Below are positions 9,613-18,809 of a DNA stretch of 64,000 nucleotides, piece by piece. The notes below the pieces were generated by a model. It saw only the letters and a program-made list of their open reading frames with translations, was not told the DNA's origin and ran no database searches. The stretch's first letter is position 1. Each line of letters opens with the position of its first letter. The position numbers and the translations under genes were made by a program. The DNA comes from Candidatus Leptofilum proximum (GTDB lineage Bacteria; Chloroflexota; Anaerolineae; Promineifilales; Promineifilaceae): assembly GCA_016710325.1 (NCBI GenBank), contig JADJXK010000002.1, positions 2,542,001-2,606,000 of the forward strand. Direction: 5' to 3'.

Positions 9613-12600
9613 CTACTTTGTTTTGGGCAATACCAGCTGTTCCGGTGACTGGCTGGCCGACAGGAGTTCATTCAAATGGTAATTGACGCTGGTGACTCCA
9701 AAATCTGGCTCTTTACTGAATGGCTGGCAGACATAGCGCGGTGATTTCGCCTGACCATTTTCTATCTCAACCAGGGCCAGGATGAACTGCTCTGGCTGGT
9801 TTAGCGCCACCAGGATTTCGTTTCTGGTGATGGTCACAGTTTGTGCCCCGGCGCGGCGCCCCTTCACTTCGATAAAGCGCAAACGGCCGGTTTGCGGGTC
9901 GTAGCTTTCCACGTCATACCCCAGGTTTTCTTGGCTAACGTCGCGGGGATGGTTGTTCAGCCCAATTTCTGCCTCCATGACCGCTTTCATAGCAATGGCC
10001 TCGGTAATGCGCGTGTCTTGAATGCCCGCTGGAAGCGGGTGCGCCAGCATACCAAGGGGAATAATCAACGCACCACCCACCAGCACCGGCGGCGCAGCCG
10101 AGATTTGCCGTTCCAGGGCCAACTCCTCTTTGCGCCGCTCCAGGCGGGCGGCCAACTCGTCGGCCCGCTGCTGCGCCAGGGCAGAATTGAGGCGGGCGTT
10201 GGGCTTGCCTTCCCGTTCCTGGCGGCGCAGTTCGCTGGCACGCCGGTCCCAATAGTTAATTTCCCGCGTCAGCCGTTCCTGCACGGCATGGAGGGTTTTG
10301 TCAATCAACTCTTCGCGGCGGCGGCGCACCCGTTCCAGATGGCGGGGAATCAGTTCGGCAATGGCGTGGCTAATCACCTGGTTTTCCACCATTTCGGGAG
10401 CCAACAGGCTGTCAGCGCTCCGCAAGGCAACAATTTCATCAGCGGTAGCGGCGCGATAATTGAGGTACGGAGCGTAGCCACCGGCACGCAGCTGGCCATC
10501 GGCTTCAATCTCCACAAAATGGACTTCCTGGGAGATGGTATGCTGGGCAGCATCCCGGATGGTTTGCTCCAGGAAGAAGAGAAAGCGGGATGTCTGATTG
10601 GGATCAGTTTCGTCTACCAGGATGGTGCCGGTGCGTAAGGCCTGGCGCTGCTTCTCCAGGATTAAGTCGATCACAGCGTCGAGCAGCGGATGGCCGGGAC
10701 AGAGGAATTGGGCAGGTGGTTTGCCTTCGGCGTCGATCAGCGCTTTGTCGAAGCAAACCCGCTCATACTGGCGCAGCACGGGCACGGCCGAACCGGTGGT
10801 CTGTGCCCGGTCACGAATCACCGCAGGCACATGGGTGATGCGAAAACGGCCGGGTTCCCGTTCTCGATACGCGCCGCCCAAATTCTCAAACGCCTGCAAG
10901 AAAAAGCCCTGAATGTAGTAAGGCTGCAAGCGGCGGGCGGCATACCGCTCCATGTCGGCGCGAATGCGCTCAATCTGGCTCAGGTCCAGGGTGTCGGCCG
11001 CCAGCGAGCGGGCTTCGACCAGGCCGCGCACGTGCTCACGGTCTACGGCATTGTCTACCGCCTGGTTGAGCCGGGCGCGAACGTCGGGGCGGTCACCATA
11101 GCGCACGGCATCCATGAGCAGCTTGCGCAGCGGGGTTTGCTCGAATAACTGGCCAAGGATGTCGAAAACACGGCCTGCCAACGCCTGGTTTTCCGTTTCC
11201 AGCTTGCGCAGCAGCCGTTCGTAGACGTAGCCCTCGCGCGTTTCGGCAGCGACCAGATTCCACAGGTGGCACACTTCCGTCTGGCCGATGCGGTGATTAC
11301 GGCCGAAACGCTGCTCCAGGCGGTTAGGATTCCAGGGCAGGTCGTAGTTAATCATCAGGTGGGCGCGCTGCAAGTTGATACCTTCGCCAGCGGCATCGGT
11401 GGCCAGCAGAAAATGAACATCCGGGTCATTGCGGAACTTGTCTTCCACAACGCGACGCTCGTCACGCCTCAGGCCACCGTCGATGTGGACGATATGCTCA
11501 TCCCGGCCAAACAGGGTGATGATCCGCTCTTGCAGATAGCGCAGCGTATCGCGGTGCTCGGTGAAGATAACCAGCTTGCGCCGGATGCTGTTTGCTCCGA
11601 CCATATGCTCATCATCCTGGATGAGGGTCGCCAGCTGCGCCCACTTACGGTCGGTGCCGCTCTGGCGCAGGTGATACGCCTGCCGTTCCAGGGTTTGCAA
11701 GGTCGAGATTTCTTCTTGCAGTTCAGCGGCCGTTAGGGCGGCCGTGGCCGCGTCCATCACCAGATCTTCGATGAGTTCGGATTCTTCGGCGGGCACATCG
11801 TCAAAATCAGCCCAATCGTCCTCATCAAAGAGGGGGAGCTGATGGGGCCAGCTGGAAGCTGGCGCTCCAGTTGAGATACCCAGAGCCTCTACTTCTTGCA
11901 GGCGCTTTTCCAGCCGTTCACGGCGGCGGCGCAGCGATTGGTAGATAGCTTCCGGCGATGAGGCCAGGCGGCGCTGCAAGACGGTCAGGGCAAAGCCAAC
12001 CGTGCCCTTGCGTTTGTCATCGAGCAGCTGCTCGGCGCGGTTAAACTCGGTGCGGACATATTCGGTGACGTCCTGGTACAGCTGCTGTTCGGCCGGTGAC
12101 AGCTGGTAGTTGACGGTATAGGCGCGGCGTTCGGGAAATAGGGGACGGCCGTCGAAGCGGCGCAGCTCTTCCTTCACCATGCGGCGCATGATGTCGGAGA
12201 CATCGACCGGCTCGTTGTGCAGCTTGGAGCGGTTCTCAAAGCGGTCGGGGTCGATGAGCCGGAGGAACATTTGGAAATCTTCTTCCTTGCCGTTGTGAGG
12301 CGTGGCGGTCATCAGGAGGAAGTGGCGGCTTTTGCTGCCCAGCAGTTCCCCTAACCGGTAGCGGCGAGTGGTCTTCAGCTCCCCACCCCAAAAAGAGGCC
12401 GACATTTTGTGAGCCTCGTCTACGATGACCAGATCCCAATCGGTGCGGCTGAGTTTGGCTTGCAGCTCTTCACTGCGCGCCACCTGATCCAGCCGGATGA
12501 TGACCAGATCTTTTTCCTGGAACGGGTTGCCGCTGACGGCGGCTTCGATGGTTTCACGGGTGAAGATGTCGAAGTGGGTCTGGAATTTGAACCACATCTC

Positions 12601-13107
12601 ATCCTGCCACTGTCCGGCCAGGCTGCCGGGGGCGCAAATAAGGCAGCGGCGCACGTCGCCACGTACGATAAGCTCTTTGATGAGCAGCCCGGCCATGATG
12701 GTTTTGCCTGCGCCGGGGTCATCTGCCAGTAAGTAGCGCAAAGGTTGGCGGGAGAGCATTTCACCGTAAACGGCCGTTATCTGGTGCGGCAAGGGTTCAA
12801 CGAGCGAGGTATGAACGGCCAAAACCGGGTCAAAGAGATGGGCCAGGTGGATGCGGAACGCTTCGGCCGTAAGCTTGAAGCTGTCACCGTCGGCGGTCAA
12901 GGCCCACTTTTGCCTGGTCTGGTTGATGGTTAGACTGGGTTCGTCGCTGCGGTAAAGCAGCTGATTGTCAGGCTTACCATCGGCACGTTTATACGTGATT
13001 TCAATGGCAGCAGACCCGTGCCAGGTGACATCCACGATAGCGACAGTTTGTTGGGGAAGAATCCCCTTCACTTGAACACCTGGTTTGAGTTCTTCTAGTC
13101 TAGCCAT
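9613..13107 (-). CDS. SNF2-type helicase with C-terminal DUF3883 domain
   Basis: A 1164-residue superfamily 2 ATPase. Walker A is DDPGAGKT (129-136), the Walker B box is DEAH (230-233), motif III is TATP (267-270) and motif VI is QRFGRNHRIGQT (599-610). A charged insert of about 100 residues (380-480) splits the two helicase lobes. The end carries FIEVKGRRAGAQTVTITRNE, the nuclease-like DUF3883 core. Helicases of this build occur in phage-defence and modification islands (DISARM DrmD-like and related), but no methyltransferase or DUF1998 partner lies next to it here. The start at 13107 matches the usual MxxLEELxPG beginning, and the frame extends further upstream without a homologous segment. 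Its neighbours are a toxin-antitoxin pair and a CRISPR array, so the segment is a small defence cluster. Confidence 0.85.
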   Translation of the reverse strand: MARLEELKPGVQVKGILPQQTVAIVDVTWHGSAAIEITYKRADGKPDNQLLYRSDEPSLTINQTRQKWALTADGDSFKLTAEAFRIHLAHLFDPVLAVHTSLVEPLPHQITAVYGEMLSRQPLRYLLADDPGAGKTIMAGLLIKELIVRGDVRRCLICAPGSLAGQWQDEMWFKFQTHFDIFTRETIEAAVSGNPFQEKDLVIIRLDQVARSEELQAKLSRTDWDLVIVDEAHKMSASFWGGELKTTRRYRLGELLGSKSRHFLLMTATPHNGKEEDFQMFLRLIDPDRFENRSKLHNEPVDVSDIMRRMVKEELRRFDGRPLFPERRAYTVNYQLSPAEQQLYQDVTEYVRTEFNRAEQLLDDKRKGTVGFALTVLQRRLASSPEAIYQSLRRRRERLEKRLQEVEALGISTGAPASSWPHQLPLFDEDDWADFDDVPAEESELIEDLVMDAATAALTAAELQEEISTLQTLERQAYHLRQSGTDRKWAQLATLIQDDEHMVGANSIRRKLVIFTEHRDTLRYLQERIITLFGRDEHIVHIDGGLRRDERRVVEDKFRNDPDVHFLLATDAAGEGINLQRAHLMINYDLPWNPNRLEQRFGRNHRIGQTEVCHLWNLVAAETREGYVYERLLRKLETENQALAGRVFDILGQLFEQTPLRKLLMDAVRYGDRPDVRARLNQAVDNAVDREHVRGLVEARSLAADTLDLSQIERIRADMERYAARRLQPYYIQGFFLQAFENLGGAYREREPGRFRITHVPAVIRDRAQTTGSAVPVLRQYERVCFDKALIDAEGKPPAQFLCPGHPLLDAVIDLILEKQRQALRTGTILVDETDPNQTSRFLFFLEQTIRDAAQHTISQEVHFVEIEADGQLRAGGYAPYLNYRAATADEIVALRSADSLLAPEMVENQVISHAIAELIPRHLERVRRRREELIDKTLHAVQERLTREINYWDRRASELRRQEREGKPNARLNSALAQQRADELAARLERRKEELALERQISAAPPVLVGGALIIPLGMLAHPLPAGIQDTRITEAIAMKAVMEAEIGLNNHPRDVSQENLGYDVESYDPQTGRLRFIEVKGRRAGAQTVTITRNEILVALNQPEQFILALVEIENGQAKSPRYVCQPFSKEPDFGVTSVNYHLNELLSASQSPEQLVLPKTK

Positions 13108-13269
13108 TGCAAAAATTCTTGAAAAGATGTTTACCAAATTGGTGGCTTGCACCTGTGACGAAGAAAAATATCCTGTGAGGTTTTTGGCAGAAATGGATGC
13201 CTGGACTATACGACAATTTTGCGTTCAAAGATTATAGTCGCCCCATCTTACAATGCCAATCTCGCGAAT

Positions 13270-13845
13270 TTACCGAGCAGACTGTACAACAGCTTCAATC
13301 GTCGGCATGACCAGTTGATGAAACATACTGTCCATCTCCCCAGGGGAATAGGGCAGGTTGTGCTCCAGCCACCAGCGCAGCAGCGTCACCAGCGTGCTGG
13401 CCACATACGTGGCCAAAACCGGCAAAGGCACCGTTAGGGATTGCCCTTCGGGCAGCATTGACTGTAATTGTTCGGCCATTCGCTGGCTTAAATTAGCCTC
13501 TGCCTGCCGGTATAGTAACTCTACTCCTCGTCCCCAGGCCAAGGCTTCATACAGGTGCTGGTTTTCCTCAACATGGCGAAATAGGTCTGATACCGCGATA
13601 AATTCGTGGTTTCCTGTTTTGTGATCCAACAGGTGCTGGGTAAACACTGCCATGACACCGCTCACCAACAAATCTTCTTTGTCCCGAAAATGCGCATAAA
13701 AAGTAGAGCGACCTACATTTGCCCGGTCAATAATGTCTTGCACAGTGATCTTGTCGTACCGCTTCTCAACCATCAACGAGACCAGGGCATCGCTTAGAGA
13801 TTGGCGGGAGCGCTGCGAACGGCGGTCAAATGTCTGCTTGTCCAT
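13270..13845 (-). CDS. TetR/AcrR family regulator
   Basis: A 191-residue repressor with an N-terminal TetR helix-turn-helix, ITVQDIIDRANVGRSTFYAHF (about 33-53). The C-terminal ligand domain is not recognisable by eye. It is divergent from the methyltransferase gene, and a perfect 17-base palindrome (13954-13970) lies between them, the probable operator for both. The inducer is unknown. Confidence 0.85.
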   Translation of the reverse strand: MDKQTFDRRSQRSRQSLSDALVSLMVEKRYDKITVQDIIDRANVGRSTFYAHFRDKEDLLVSGVMAVFTQHLLDHKTGNHEFIAVSDLFRHVEENQHLYEALAWGRGVELLYRQAEANLSQRMAEQLQSMLPEGQSLTVPLPVLATYVASTLVTLLRWWLEHNLPYSPGEMDSMFHQLVMPTIEAVVQSAR

Positions 13846-13953
13846 GATTTGTTCCTTCTAATTCCGTACAGTTTGGGCGATCTGTGCCGTACAGTACTAA
13901 ACCGCCAGATTGTTTCTTGCGGATACAAAGGCCGTTTTGCTATGCTGCCACTG

Positions 13954-13970
13954 TCGAACAATTTGTTCGA
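13954..13970. promoter_or_regulatory. Palindromic operator, probable TetR site
   Basis: TCGAACAA and TTGTTCGA arms meet around one central base, in the divergent region between the TetR gene and the methyltransferase gene. Length and symmetry fit a TetR dimer site. Confidence 0.6.
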
Positions 13971-14001
13971 TAATGAAGAATTATACGGAGGAATAGGTAT
14001 C

Positions 14002-14667
14002 ATGCACAGACCGCATACGCACGCAAAAGAGGCTGCCCCGGAAACTGAAGGCAGGTTAATTCGCTGGGCTCCCAACTACGATTGGTGGACACACATATTG
14101 ACTTTAGGCCGGGCAGCAGCAATTCGAGAAAAAACGGCCGTCCTGGCCCAGATTAAACCCGGCGATGTTGTCCTGGACGTGGGCTGCGGCACGGGTGAAC
14201 TAACCTTACGCGCCAAAAACAAGGCTGGCTCCACCGGCCAGGTCTATGGCATCGATCCGTCTCCCGAAATGGTTGGCGTCGCTCGCCAGAAAGTGACTCA
14301 CGGCCACATCGATGTGGATTTTCGGGTAGGGGTCATTGAAGATCTGCCCTTTCCCGATAATTATTTTGATGTTGTCCTCAGCAGCCTGATGATGCATCAT
14401 CTGCCAGACGATTTAAAGACGCGTGGGCTGGCCGAGATCTATCGAGTTTCGCAGCCTGGTGGCACGCTCATGATTATGGATTTCAAGCGGCCGACTTCTC
14501 TCCTGGCTAAAAGCCTGATCACCCTCATGCTTCACGGGGGAATGCAAACCGGCGTTCAAGATTTGACGGCCCAATTGACCACAGCCGGTTTCGGCCAGGT
14601 AATCATGGGGGACATGGGGTTTCGACCGTTAGGTTTTGTGCGTGCCCAGGCGCAAAAACAGGAATAG
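14002..14667 (+). CDS. Class I SAM-dependent methyltransferase (UbiE/type 11 like)
   Basis: A 221-residue methyltransferase. SAM-binding motif I is VLDVGCGTGELTL (57-69), followed by the acidic motif II in GIDPSPEMVGVAR and a motif near VVLSSLMMHHLPD. An N-terminal WAPNYDWWTHI is seen in several UbiE-like enzymes of unknown substrate. The start at 14002 is chosen because ACGGAGGAATAGG precedes it. The frame is open upstream into the divergent TetR gene but lacks homology there. Control by the adjacent TetR protein is likely. The substrate (quinone, lipid or small molecule) is not determined. Confidence 0.8.
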   Translation: MHRPHTHAKEAAPETEGRLIRWAPNYDWWTHILTLGRAAAIREKTAVLAQIKPGDVVLDVGCGTGELTLRAKNKAGSTGQVYGIDPSPEMVGVARQKVTHGHIDVDFRVGVIEDLPFPDNYFDVVLSSLMMHHLPDDLKTRGLAEIYRVSQPGGTLMIMDFKRPTSLLAKSLITLMLHGGMQTGVQDLTAQLTTAGFGQVIMGDMGFRPLGFVRAQAQKQE

Positions 14668-14680
14668 ACTCCATGGTAAA

Positions 14681-15268
14681 CTACCATCTGCTCGTTTCCG
14701 TGAAAATTGCCGAGGTCAGCGAGATACACCGATTGGCCATCTCTTGCGGCGTGTACGGTCTTCCCTGCTCAAGCCACCAGGTGATCGCTTCTACAAACAC
14801 GGAAGCGATAATTTCTGGCACAAATTCATCTTTGGCCGGGTATAAGGGTTTATCAGGGGTGGACTGCCAGGTTGGCTGCGGCTGATATTCCTTGAGCAAG
14901 TCGATCAACATCGTACGCATCTTTTGCACAAACCAGGGGCTGCCCCTTCCCCCAAGCAGCGCACGATATAACCTTTCATCCTTGGCGATGTTTTCAAAAA
15001 AGCTGACCCAAATCTGCGGCGGATGTTCTGTAACTGTTTCAGAAACGGCCATAAACAATTCTTCGATGGTCTCCCCAAAGATATGCTCTACGAGATCGTA
15101 TTTATCTTGGTAGTTACGATAAAATGCGGCCCGGCTAACCATCGCTCCCTCACTGATTTCCCGCACAGTTAACTTATCGAAGCCGCGTTCCTCAATCAAC
15201 TTAATTAACGCCTCTCGCAATAGTTTTTGTGTTCGTCGTACACGTAAATTCATCGTTTGCTGAGACAC
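14681..15268 (-). CDS. TetR/AcrR family regulator
   Basis: A 195-residue regulator with the TetR helix-turn-helix KLTVREISEGAMVSRAAFYR near residues 32-51 and a C-terminal part typical of the group with a WWLEQGRPYTPQEMA segment. It faces the CPBP protein gene divergently. A perfect TGTCTCA-AA-TGAGACA palindrome 11 bases upstream of its start is the likely operator, so it would repress itself and probably the CPBP genes. Confidence 0.85.
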   Translation of the reverse strand: MSQQTMNLRVRRTQKLLREALIKLIEERGFDKLTVREISEGAMVSRAAFYRNYQDKYDLVEHIFGETIEELFMAVSETVTEHPPQIWVSFFENIAKDERLYRALLGGRGSPWFVQKMRTMLIDLLKEYQPQPTWQSTPDKPLYPAKDEFVPEIIASVFVEAITWWLEQGRPYTPQEMANRCISLTSAIFTETSRW

Positions 15269-15279
15269 TTGGCGCTCCT

Positions 15280-15295
15280 TGTCTCAAATGAGACA
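15280..15295. promoter_or_regulatory. Palindromic operator, probable TetR site
   Basis: Arms TGTCTCA and TGAGACA around a two-base centre lie between the divergent TetR and CPBP genes. A half site TGAGACA also occurs at 15261-15267. Confidence 0.6.
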
Positions 15296-15418
15296 TATCT
15301 CCTCGATTGAACCTTGTATCTTCAGGTACACCGCTCTTAAACTGGAAATCAGGCAGAAAAGCCCATACGAGACAGTATGTTTCAATTCAATCGATCTGTC
15401 AAAAAAGGAGTAGCCAAT

Positions 15419-16246
15419 ATGAACCCTGCCGAACGGAAGAAAACAGTACGGAAGATCGCGGTTTTTTCTTTGCTTGTCACAGCGTTGGCTTTTATCAGTC
15501 CATTATTAGGGGGCAGTCCAACTGCGCCAGGTGTCGGATTCATCATCTGGGGAACGGCCCCCATGCTTGTTGCTATCTTGATACGTCTTTTGACACGAGA
15601 TTGGTCTGACGCAGGTTTAAGACCTGCCATCAGAAAAAACGCGCGATGGTATATCATTAGTGCTCTGGCTTACCCTGTCGTGATGACGTTGACGCTGCTT
15701 ATTGGGGCAATTACTTCGATTACCTCAGTCTCTGGCTTTTCAATGATGGCCTATTTGACCACGGCATTGACAGCCCTGCCTATATTCTTCGTATTTGCAA
15801 TCTTTGAAGAATTTGGCTGGCGCGGTTATTTAGTGCCTAAATTAGCCGCAATAGGTATTAACAAATACCTGATGCACGTCATCGTTGCGGTAGTATGGGC
15901 TACCTGGCATTTGCCCTTTATTCAAGAATTGACGTGGCTTTATACTTCGGAAGAGCTAGCCACTTTTATTCCGCGATTATACCTGGGCGCGTTTGCCTTC
16001 TCGCTTCTTTATGATGAGATTAGAATCATTACCGGTACCTTTTGGCCAGCTGTATTGTTACATGCAATCAGTAATTCCTTTGGGCACCCTTTGGCTGCTG
16101 ATTATGAGACAATTGCGACCGGCAAAGCATATCTTGGCTCCATTGGCTTTGATGGGTTACTCATGATGGCGTTCTTTGCCGTCTCGGGAATCGCCTTAAA
16201 CCGCTGGCGAACCGGAATAACTGCGGTTTCACATTCCTTTACTTAA
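15419..16246 (+). CDS. CPBP family intramembrane metalloprotease
   Basis: A 275-residue membrane protein with about eight hydrophobic segments. The CPBP (Abi/CAAX-like) motifs are intact: EEFGWRGYL with E130, E131 and R135, then ATWHLPF with H164, and HAISN with H215 and N219. These form the metal site of glutamic-type intramembrane proteases. The start at 15419 follows AAAAAAGGAG. Base composition is lower in G+C than in the neighbours, and ACGGCCGT is absent from 14147 to 17950, a hint of recent transfer. Role unknown; probably regulated by the divergent TetR. Confidence 0.85.
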   Translation: MNPAERKKTVRKIAVFSLLVTALAFISPLLGGSPTAPGVGFIIWGTAPMLVAILIRLLTRDWSDAGLRPAIRKNARWYIISALAYPVVMTLTLLIGAITSITSVSGFSMMAYLTTALTALPIFFVFAIFEEFGWRGYLVPKLAAIGINKYLMHVIVAVVWATWHLPFIQELTWLYTSEELATFIPRLYLGAFAFSLLYDEIRIITGTFWPAVLLHAISNSFGHPLAADYETIATGKAYLGSIGFDGLLMMAFFAVSGIALNRWRTGITAVSHSFT

Positions 16247-16395
16247 AATCAAGCAGGCAAATCATCGAAACATGTAACCCCAACTGTAACCAAACTTAGA
16301 GGACAAACGATCAATGTTTTCTTTATGCTCATTCCATGAATGAAGCGATGTTGAAATCGTTTTGCAAGTACGAATTCGGAAAAGGGGGATAATTG

Positions 16396-17115
16396 ATGAC
16401 AGCCAGAAGCATGACGTTGCTTGTGGTTGGTGCGCTTTATACGGCAACAGTGATTGTTGGCCAGGACGTGTGGGGCGGCATGGCCTACTTTGTTCTCTAT
16501 GCAGTTGTGGGAGCAACGCTTTTTGGCATTGGCATCCCACTTTACTGGACAATAGTTGTGCGCCAACGCTCTGTTACCGAACTGGGACTAACCGGCCAGC
16601 GAATGGGGCCAAGCCTTGTGTTCCAGCTACTCTTTTCGGTCCTGCTCTATGTGGGTATGGCAACAACCGTTCAGCTTCCGCCCGTTGAAGAGTTATTGCC
16701 ATTGATTGCTCTGGCACTGGCAATGGGTTTCTTTGAGGCGGCATTTTGGCGCGGCTGGGTTTTGCTGCGTTTGGAAGAGGCCTTTGGCATCATCCCGGCT
16801 ATTTTGCTGAGCTCTGCCCTGTACGCGCTGTATCACGTTGGCTATGGCATGGCCGCCGACGAGATGATCTTCCTGTTTTTCATTGGCATCATGTTTGCCG
16901 TGGCTTTCCGTCTCACCAACAACATCTTGATTCTGTGGCCGGTATTCCAACCGATGGGGCAGTTAATCACCTTAATCAAAGATGGCTTGACTTTGCCGCC
17001 GTTGGCAGCGCTGGGATTTATTGAAGTCTTGATTGTGATGGTTGTCCTGGCCTGGCTAGCAACACGCTACCATAAGCGGCACCAGAAGCCGAAAAACCTG
17101 GCCATCACGAGTTAA
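16396..17115 (+). CDS. CPBP-like membrane protein, degenerate active site
   Basis: A 239-residue polytopic protein related to the CPBP family: GFFEAAFWRGW (112-121) replaces the usual EExxxR, so the second glutamate is lost (E114 followed by A115), and the second motif is YHVGYG with H147. The final histidine/asparagine motif is not visible. It may therefore be a non-catalytic relative. It follows the intact CPBP gene by 149 bases on the same strand. The start ATG at 16396 has a purine run (AAAAGGGGG) ahead of it. Confidence 0.7.
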   Translation: MTARSMTLLVVGALYTATVIVGQDVWGGMAYFVLYAVVGATLFGIGIPLYWTIVVRQRSVTELGLTGQRMGPSLVFQLLFSVLLYVGMATTVQLPPVEELLPLIALALAMGFFEAAFWRGWVLLRLEEAFGIIPAILLSSALYALYHVGYGMAADEMIFLFFIGIMFAVAFRLTNNILILWPVFQPMGQLITLIKDGLTLPPLAALGFIEVLIVMVVLAWLATRYHKRHQKPKNLAITS

Positions 17116-17126
17116 GTGAATCCACA

Positions 17127-17564
17127 TTACCTTGCGTGAGCTGTTTGAAGGCGACACCAGGCATACAAAGCATCATAGACCACAAACTGCTTTTCCAGAT
17201 TGGCTTGGTCATCTGGCAGAATGAGGCTGAAACCGCTGGCGATTGCTTCTAACCCTGGAGCAATCTCATCGGTTTGCAAGTCAGCCGCAATGTCCGCGGC
17301 GTGGACAATTTTTGCCAGCCGCAGCAAACCCGGTTCGCTCAGTTCATACTTTTTGATGATGGTCTCAAAAGAACAGTTGCCCTCATGGTGCCCCAATTCC
17401 ACTCCGGGTGCATCAAACGGGATGGCTCCGGTTTTTTCAGCTACCTCATTTATTTGACTCTTGGGCACAAAGAGAAATTGGGCCTCAGAATCAATAAAGC
17501 GCTTGATGAGCCAGGGACAGGCCACCCGGTCAACGTGAACATGTGAACGTGTTACCCATAGCAT
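17127..17564 (-). CDS. ChrB C-terminal-type chromate resistance protein
   Basis: A 145-residue protein made of the domain that forms the C-terminal half of ChrB: HVDRVACPWLIKRFIDSEAQ (10-29), GVELGHHEGNCSFETI and a later HAADIAAD. The same signature is in the full ChrB at 20605-21552 (HVDRLACAWLIRRY), so the two are paralogous modules. The domain is known from chromate resistance loci. Its exact activity is unsettled, and the conserved His, Asp and Cys suggest a metal site. It is the last gene of the leftward chromate operon. Confidence 0.85.
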   Translation of the reverse strand: MLWVTRSHVHVDRVACPWLIKRFIDSEAQFLFVPKSQINEVAEKTGAIPFDAPGVELGHHEGNCSFETIIKKYELSEPGLLRLAKIVHAADIAADLQTDEIAPGLEAIASGFSLILPDDQANLEKQFVVYDALYAWCRLQTAHAR

Positions 17565-17603
17565 GTTTTACTTTCTCCTTGTTTCTGTTTACTGGCAAGT
17601 CAC

Positions 17604-18809
17604 TCAGCCAGGCCCTCGCCAGACATACCAGATGACCCCGGCGATACCAAATAAAGCGGCCACAGCAAAGGTTAGCGTCGGTGAAATGTTCCACAAATAG
17701 GCTCCCAGCAGCGGAGCGGCCGCTACACAAAAACCGCGAATGAGGTAATAGACGCCTACCGCTTCACCGCGCTGTTCCTCCCCAGCCAGGTCGGTGATGA
17801 GCCCTTTGCGGGCCGGTTCACCAATCTCCCGTAGCCCGGCCACGATAAAGGCCAGAATCAGGAAGGTGTTAACCTGCTCCTGTGACCCCAGGCCAAAGAA
17901 GGCAAAGACCAATGGCAGCAGGGCAAAAAAGCAGAAGGTGAGGGTGATAAACGGCCGTTGTCCCCATCTCTCTGCCAGTTTACCGGCTGGAATGTAAAAT
18001 AAGATGGCCGTCAACATTTGTAGGCCGCGCAGCGTGCCATAAAAGGCAACGCTCGCCCCCAGGTTGGTAGTGGTATAAATAACTATCAGGGCAGACGGCA
18101 TCCCTTCAGCAAAACGGGCCAGCACGTCGCTCACCAGCAGACGCTTCAGCCCGGGATCAAAGGCACGGAACGTCGCTAAGATACCGGATGGGCGGGGTGG
18201 CTGTTCTACAGGTTTTTCGACGTAAAATTTTTGCTGGAACCAGAGTGCACCAAGTGCCAGGGTAATGGTGATCACCAGCCCAACGTGGAAACCTTGAATG
18301 ATGCCAAATCGCAGCAGCAGCCAGCCGCCCAGCGCCGGGGCAATCACGATAGGCAGCCGTTTGACAATGGATTGCACGCTAAAGCCGACGGCACGGCGGC
18401 TTTTGGCCAGGCTGTCGCCAATGACGGCAAAGGTCGCCGGGAGACTCATGCTGCTCCAGGCGGCCACAAAGAGCGTGCCCACCAACACGAGCGGCCAGTT
18501 ACGGCTGAACAGGTACATCAGGTACCCACCGATGGCCAGTAGATTAAACAGCACCAACGCCCGCCGTCGCCCCAGCCGGTCGGTGAGAATACCGCCGGGA
18601 TATTGGTAAATCGCGTCCAGCACATCTTTTAAGGTGCGGTAAGCTGCCCAAACAAAAACACCTGCGCCCAGCGCTTCCAGATATTTGGGCACAAAGCTAA
18701 CCCACAGCTCTTCGCCCAGACCCAGGAGCACAATGGCAACCAACAGCACCAGGATGTTGCGTTCCAACCCTAAAAAGGCACGAAAACGGCCGATAGTTGT
18801 TTGCGTCAT
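17604..18809 (-). CDS. MFS transporter
   Basis: A 401-residue major facilitator with 12 predicted membrane spans. The loop 2-3 signature is GGILTDRLGRRRALVL (about 77-92), and LAERWGQRPFITL is its repeat in the second half. It overlaps the phosphatase-like gene by four bases. Its position between ChrA and the ChrB C-terminal protein suggests a role in metal or oxyanion stress, but the substrate cannot be read from the sequence. Confidence 0.85.
   Translation of the reverse strand: MTQTTIGRFRAFLGLERNILVLLVAIVLLGLGEELWVSFVPKYLEALGAGVFVWAAYRTLKDVLDAIYQYPGGILTDRLGRRRALVLFNLLAIGGYLMYLFSRNWPLVLVGTLFVAAWSSMSLPATFAVIGDSLAKSRRAVGFSVQSIVKRLPIVIAPALGGWLLLRFGIIQGFHVGLVITITLALGALWFQQKFYVEKPVEQPPRPSGILATFRAFDPGLKRLLVSDVLARFAEGMPSALIVIYTTTNLGASVAFYGTLRGLQMLTAILFYIPAGKLAERWGQRPFITLTFCFFALLPLVFAFFGLGSQEQVNTFLILAFIVAGLREIGEPARKGLITDLAGEEQRGEAVGVYYLIRGFCVAAAPLLGAYLWNISPTLTFAVAALFGIAGVIWYVWRGPG

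Noticed and set aside
9841..12933. Several plus-strand frames of 60-265 codons
   Set aside because: They are antisense shadows of the helicase gene and show no independent signal.
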